Source of the DNA: Haloferacaceae archaeon | GTDB lineage: Archaea; Halobacteriota; Halobacteria; Halobacteriales; Haloferacaceae | DNA length: 6,874 nt | Assembly: GCA_003554115.1 (NCBI GenBank) | Contig: PWFE01000080.1 | Span: forward strand, 1-6,874 | Direction of reading: 5' to 3' | Shown: one piece after another, positions 4,999 through 6,874 of the stretch | How the letters are laid out: the number at the start of each line of letters is the position of its first letter | How positions within the stretch are numbered: position 1 is the stretch's first letter | Position numbers and translations under genes: made by a program | The notes under the pieces: model-generated | Database searches by the model: none | Told to the model about the DNA's origin: nothing | The model's input: only the letters and a program-made list of their open reading frames with translations

Positions 4999-6874
4999 AT
5001 GCGTCGGCGACTTTCTCGATCGGATGTGGCGGTTTGCCGTACTGCTTTTCGTAGTCGGCCAGCTGCGAGCGACAGGAGGTGCCGGGCGCGACGACTTCCC
5101 GGGCTGGCGAGGCCTCGACGGCATCGAACAGTAGCCGCCCGATGGCTTGACTCATCGAGTAGTGTTCGGCCTCGTAGCCAAACGAGCCGGCCATGCCACA
5201 GCAGGTTGTATCCAGCACGTCGACCTCGTAGCCGGTCCGTCGGAGCACACCAACCGCATGGTGGTCTCGACTCGCCGCTGTTTGGTGGCAGTGGCCGTGG
5301 TACGAGACCGTCTCGCCGCCGTCGGCGTCCATCTGCTCGTCAAGCCGGAACGTGTCGATGTACTCCATGATGCTGTAGGTGTTGGCCGCGACGGCTTCAA
5401 CATCGTCGCCAGCCAGCAAGTCGAGATAGTCCATCTGGTACATCACCGAATCCGACGGTTCGACGCTGACGATATCCCACCCCTCGTCGATTCGTGGGGC
5501 AAGCGCCTCAACGTTCGCCTTGGCAGTCGCCCGCGAGTGGTCGACCATCGCCTTCGAGTGAGCCGGCCTGCCGCTGTCGGTCACCTCCTCGGAGACCTCG
5601 ACGTAGACGCCGGCAGCCTCCAGGGTGCGAACGGCGGCTTTCCCGACCTCCGGTTGGGTGTAGTTGGTGTATGGATCGGCGAGCACCAGCGCCTTGCGGT
5701 CGGCTTCGGCCTCGCTGACTGCGGGTGTCCGTGCGTTGTCCCACTTCTGGAGCGTGTTGCGTTTGAACGTCGGCAGCTCGCGTTCGCGGGCGATGCCGAG
5801 GGTTTTCTCCATCAGCAGGCTGCTGCCGGGGATTTTCGTGGCGACGTTCGAGATCGGTGCGAACGTACTGCCCAAGCTGTACAGCGTCTCGACGTTCGCG
5901 AACAGTTTATCGCGGAACGGAATCCCTTCGCGCTGGTGGTACTCGTGTTTGACTTCGGTTTTGAGTTTGGCGAGGTCGACGCCGCTCGGGCAGTCGCGCT
6001 TGCAGCCCTTACAGCCGATACAGAGATCAAGCACCTCGTGGATAAACTCGTCGTCGAAGACGTCGTCGGGCAAATCGCCGCTCATCGACCGCCGGAGCAT
6101 GTTGGCTCGCCCACGGGTCGAGGTGATCTCCTCGTTTTCGGTCGCTCGGTAGGTTGGACACATAATCGATCCCGTGGTATCCTGATGGCCCTCACAGCCC
6201 GCACAGCCGTGACAGAGTTCGGCCATCCCCTGGAAACCGTTCTCGTTGGCCCACTGGAGATCCGGTTCGAAACCGGCATCGAACTCATACTCGGAGTCGT
6301 ATCGGAGGTTCTCGGTTGGATCGAAATCCCCACAGACGTTACCAGGGTTCAGCAAGCCCTGTGGATCGAAGGCGGCCTTCAGCTCTTTGAATGCCTCCCA
6401 GATCTCGTCGCCGTACAGCTTTTTGTTCCAGGTCGTCCGGGCCCGTCCGTCGCCGTGTTCGCCCGAGACCGAGCCGCCGTACTCGATAACGAGATCCGTA
6501 ATGGCATCCGAGATCTCGAACATCGTCTCGACGCCGTCGGCGGCTTTGAGATTCAAGAGTGGTCGAATGTGCAGCACGCCCGGCCCCGCGTGAGCGTAGT
6601 AGGAGGCGAACGTGTCGTGTTCGTCGAACAGCTCTTGGATGTCAGCAACGTACTCCGGAAGGTTCTCGGCGGGCACAGCAGTGTCTTCGACGAACGGCCA
6701 GTGTTTGTCGTCGCCCGTCCGCGAAAGCAGAATCGGGAGGCCTGCTTTCCGCATCTTCCAGAACTTGGCCTGTCGGTCCGGATCGTAGGCCTCCAAGGCG
6801 TCGGTGGCGTGAATCCCGGCGTCGACGGTTACCGCGTCGTCGCTGGCCTCAACCTCGGGTTCATAACTCGGCAG
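4988..6874 (-). CDS. FAD-linked oxidase / 4Fe-4S / CCG-domain oxidoreductase (D-lactate or glycolate dehydrogenase type), C-terminal 628 aa
   Basis: The frame runs open through the right edge, so the N-terminus with the FAD-binding PCMH domain is missing. Residues are counted from the edge. About 1-180 are the end of the FAD-linked oxidase domain with its hallmark GEHGDGR (138-144) and LLNPGNV. Then comes a two-cluster ferredoxin-like part: Cys221, 224, 227, 239 and Cys285, 288, 291, 295 (last in the CKRDCP pattern), enough for two 4Fe-4S centres. The C-terminal part holds HGHCHQ (526-531), TTCCGMAGSFG (Cys558-559) and Cys601, the CCG domain typical of heterodisulfide-reductase-like and GlpC/Dld proteins. 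An earlier half-domain keeps the GRP context but has Thr-Asp-Ser where 'CC' is usual (432-434). Such GlcD-GlpC fusions oxidise 2-hydroxy acids and pass electrons to membrane quinones. The substrate (D-lactate, glycolate or 2-hydroxyglutarate) is not decidable here. Confidence 0.88.
   Translation of the reverse strand: MPSYEPEVEASDDAVTVDAGIHATDALEAYDPDRQAKFWKMRKAGLPILLSRTGDDKHWPFVEDTAVPAENLPEYVADIQELFDEHDTFASYYAHAGPGVLHIRPLLNLKAADGVETMFEISDAITDLVIEYGGSVSGEHGDGRARTTWNKKLYGDEIWEAFKELKAAFDPQGLLNPGNVCGDFDPTENLRYDSEYEFDAGFEPDLQWANENGFQGMAELCHGCAGCEGHQDTTGSIMCPTYRATENEEITSTRGRANMLRRSMSGDLPDDVFDDEFIHEVLDLCIGCKGCKRDCPSGVDLAKLKTEVKHEYHQREGIPFRDKLFANVETLYSLGSTFAPISNVATKIPGSSLLMEKTLGIARERELPTFKRNTLQKWDNARTPAVSEAEADRKALVLADPYTNYTQPEVGKAAVRTLEAAGVYVEVSEEVTDSGRPAHSKAMVDHSRATAKANVEALAPRIDEGWDIVSVEPSDSVMYQMDYLDLLAGDDVEAVAANTYSIMEYIDTFRLDEQMDADGGETVSYHGHCHQTAASRDHHAVGVLRRTGYEVDVLDTTCCGMAGSFGYEAEHYSMSQAIGRLLFDAVEASPAREVVAPGTSCRSQLADYEKQYGKPPHPIEKVADALVD

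Noticed and set aside
4885..5370. Plus-strand 161-residue frame opposite the oxidoreductase end
   Set aside because: Very Arg/Ser/Pro-rich, covers the nested hairpin, and is antisense to a clear CCG domain.

Overview
The window looks like chromosomal DNA of a haloarchaeon (class Halobacteria). The proteins are rich in Asp and Glu, the right-hand genes have G/C-ending codons, promoters look like archaeal TATA boxes placed for leaderless or short-leader transcripts, and the families fit: a HalOD1-like output domain, a geranylgeranyl-reductase-family flavoprotein, and a haloarchaeal-style tyrosine integrase with a cysteine cluster. Genus cannot be named from sequence alone.

Layout. The left part (1 to about 2290) is visibly A+T-richer and accessory in character. 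It holds a HalOD1-like protein cut by the left edge, a spacer with a possible decayed reading frame, a small four-helix membrane protein, and an intact tyrosine recombinase, with every supported gene on the minus strand. A hand count of bases 1621-1680 (inside the integrase) gives about 35% G+C. Bases 3421-3480 (inside the reductase) give 65%. The change falls in a 266-base spacer (2060-2325) that holds two back-to-back perfect inverted repeats, an 11-bp direct repeat spaced exactly 100 bp, and a tRNA T-loop-like string. This is the best candidate for the edge of an integrated element.

The right part (2326 to end) looks like ordinary chromosome. It carries a 495-residue flavoprotein of the geranylgeranyl reductase family (isoprenoid saturation), a divergent leaderless 58-residue two-helix membrane protein, a stand-alone PAS-domain protein whose stop codon overlaps that small gene tail to tail, and the C-terminal 628 residues of a large FAD/4Fe-4S/CCG oxidoreductase of the D-lactate or glycolate dehydrogenase type. 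The oxidoreductase is followed by a nested hairpin and a 10-mer motif present four times.

How the genes work together: no tight operon is visible. The oxidoreductase probably feeds electrons from a 2-hydroxy acid to the membrane chain. The reductase family acts on archaeal lipid or quinone isoprenoid chains. The PAS and HalOD1 proteins are likely signalling parts. No defence system, CRISPR array or clearly new multi-gene system is visible. The most interesting points are the integration-edge structure, the loss of a usually conserved FAD-motif Asp in the reductase, and the repeated palindromic motif downstream of the oxidoreductase.
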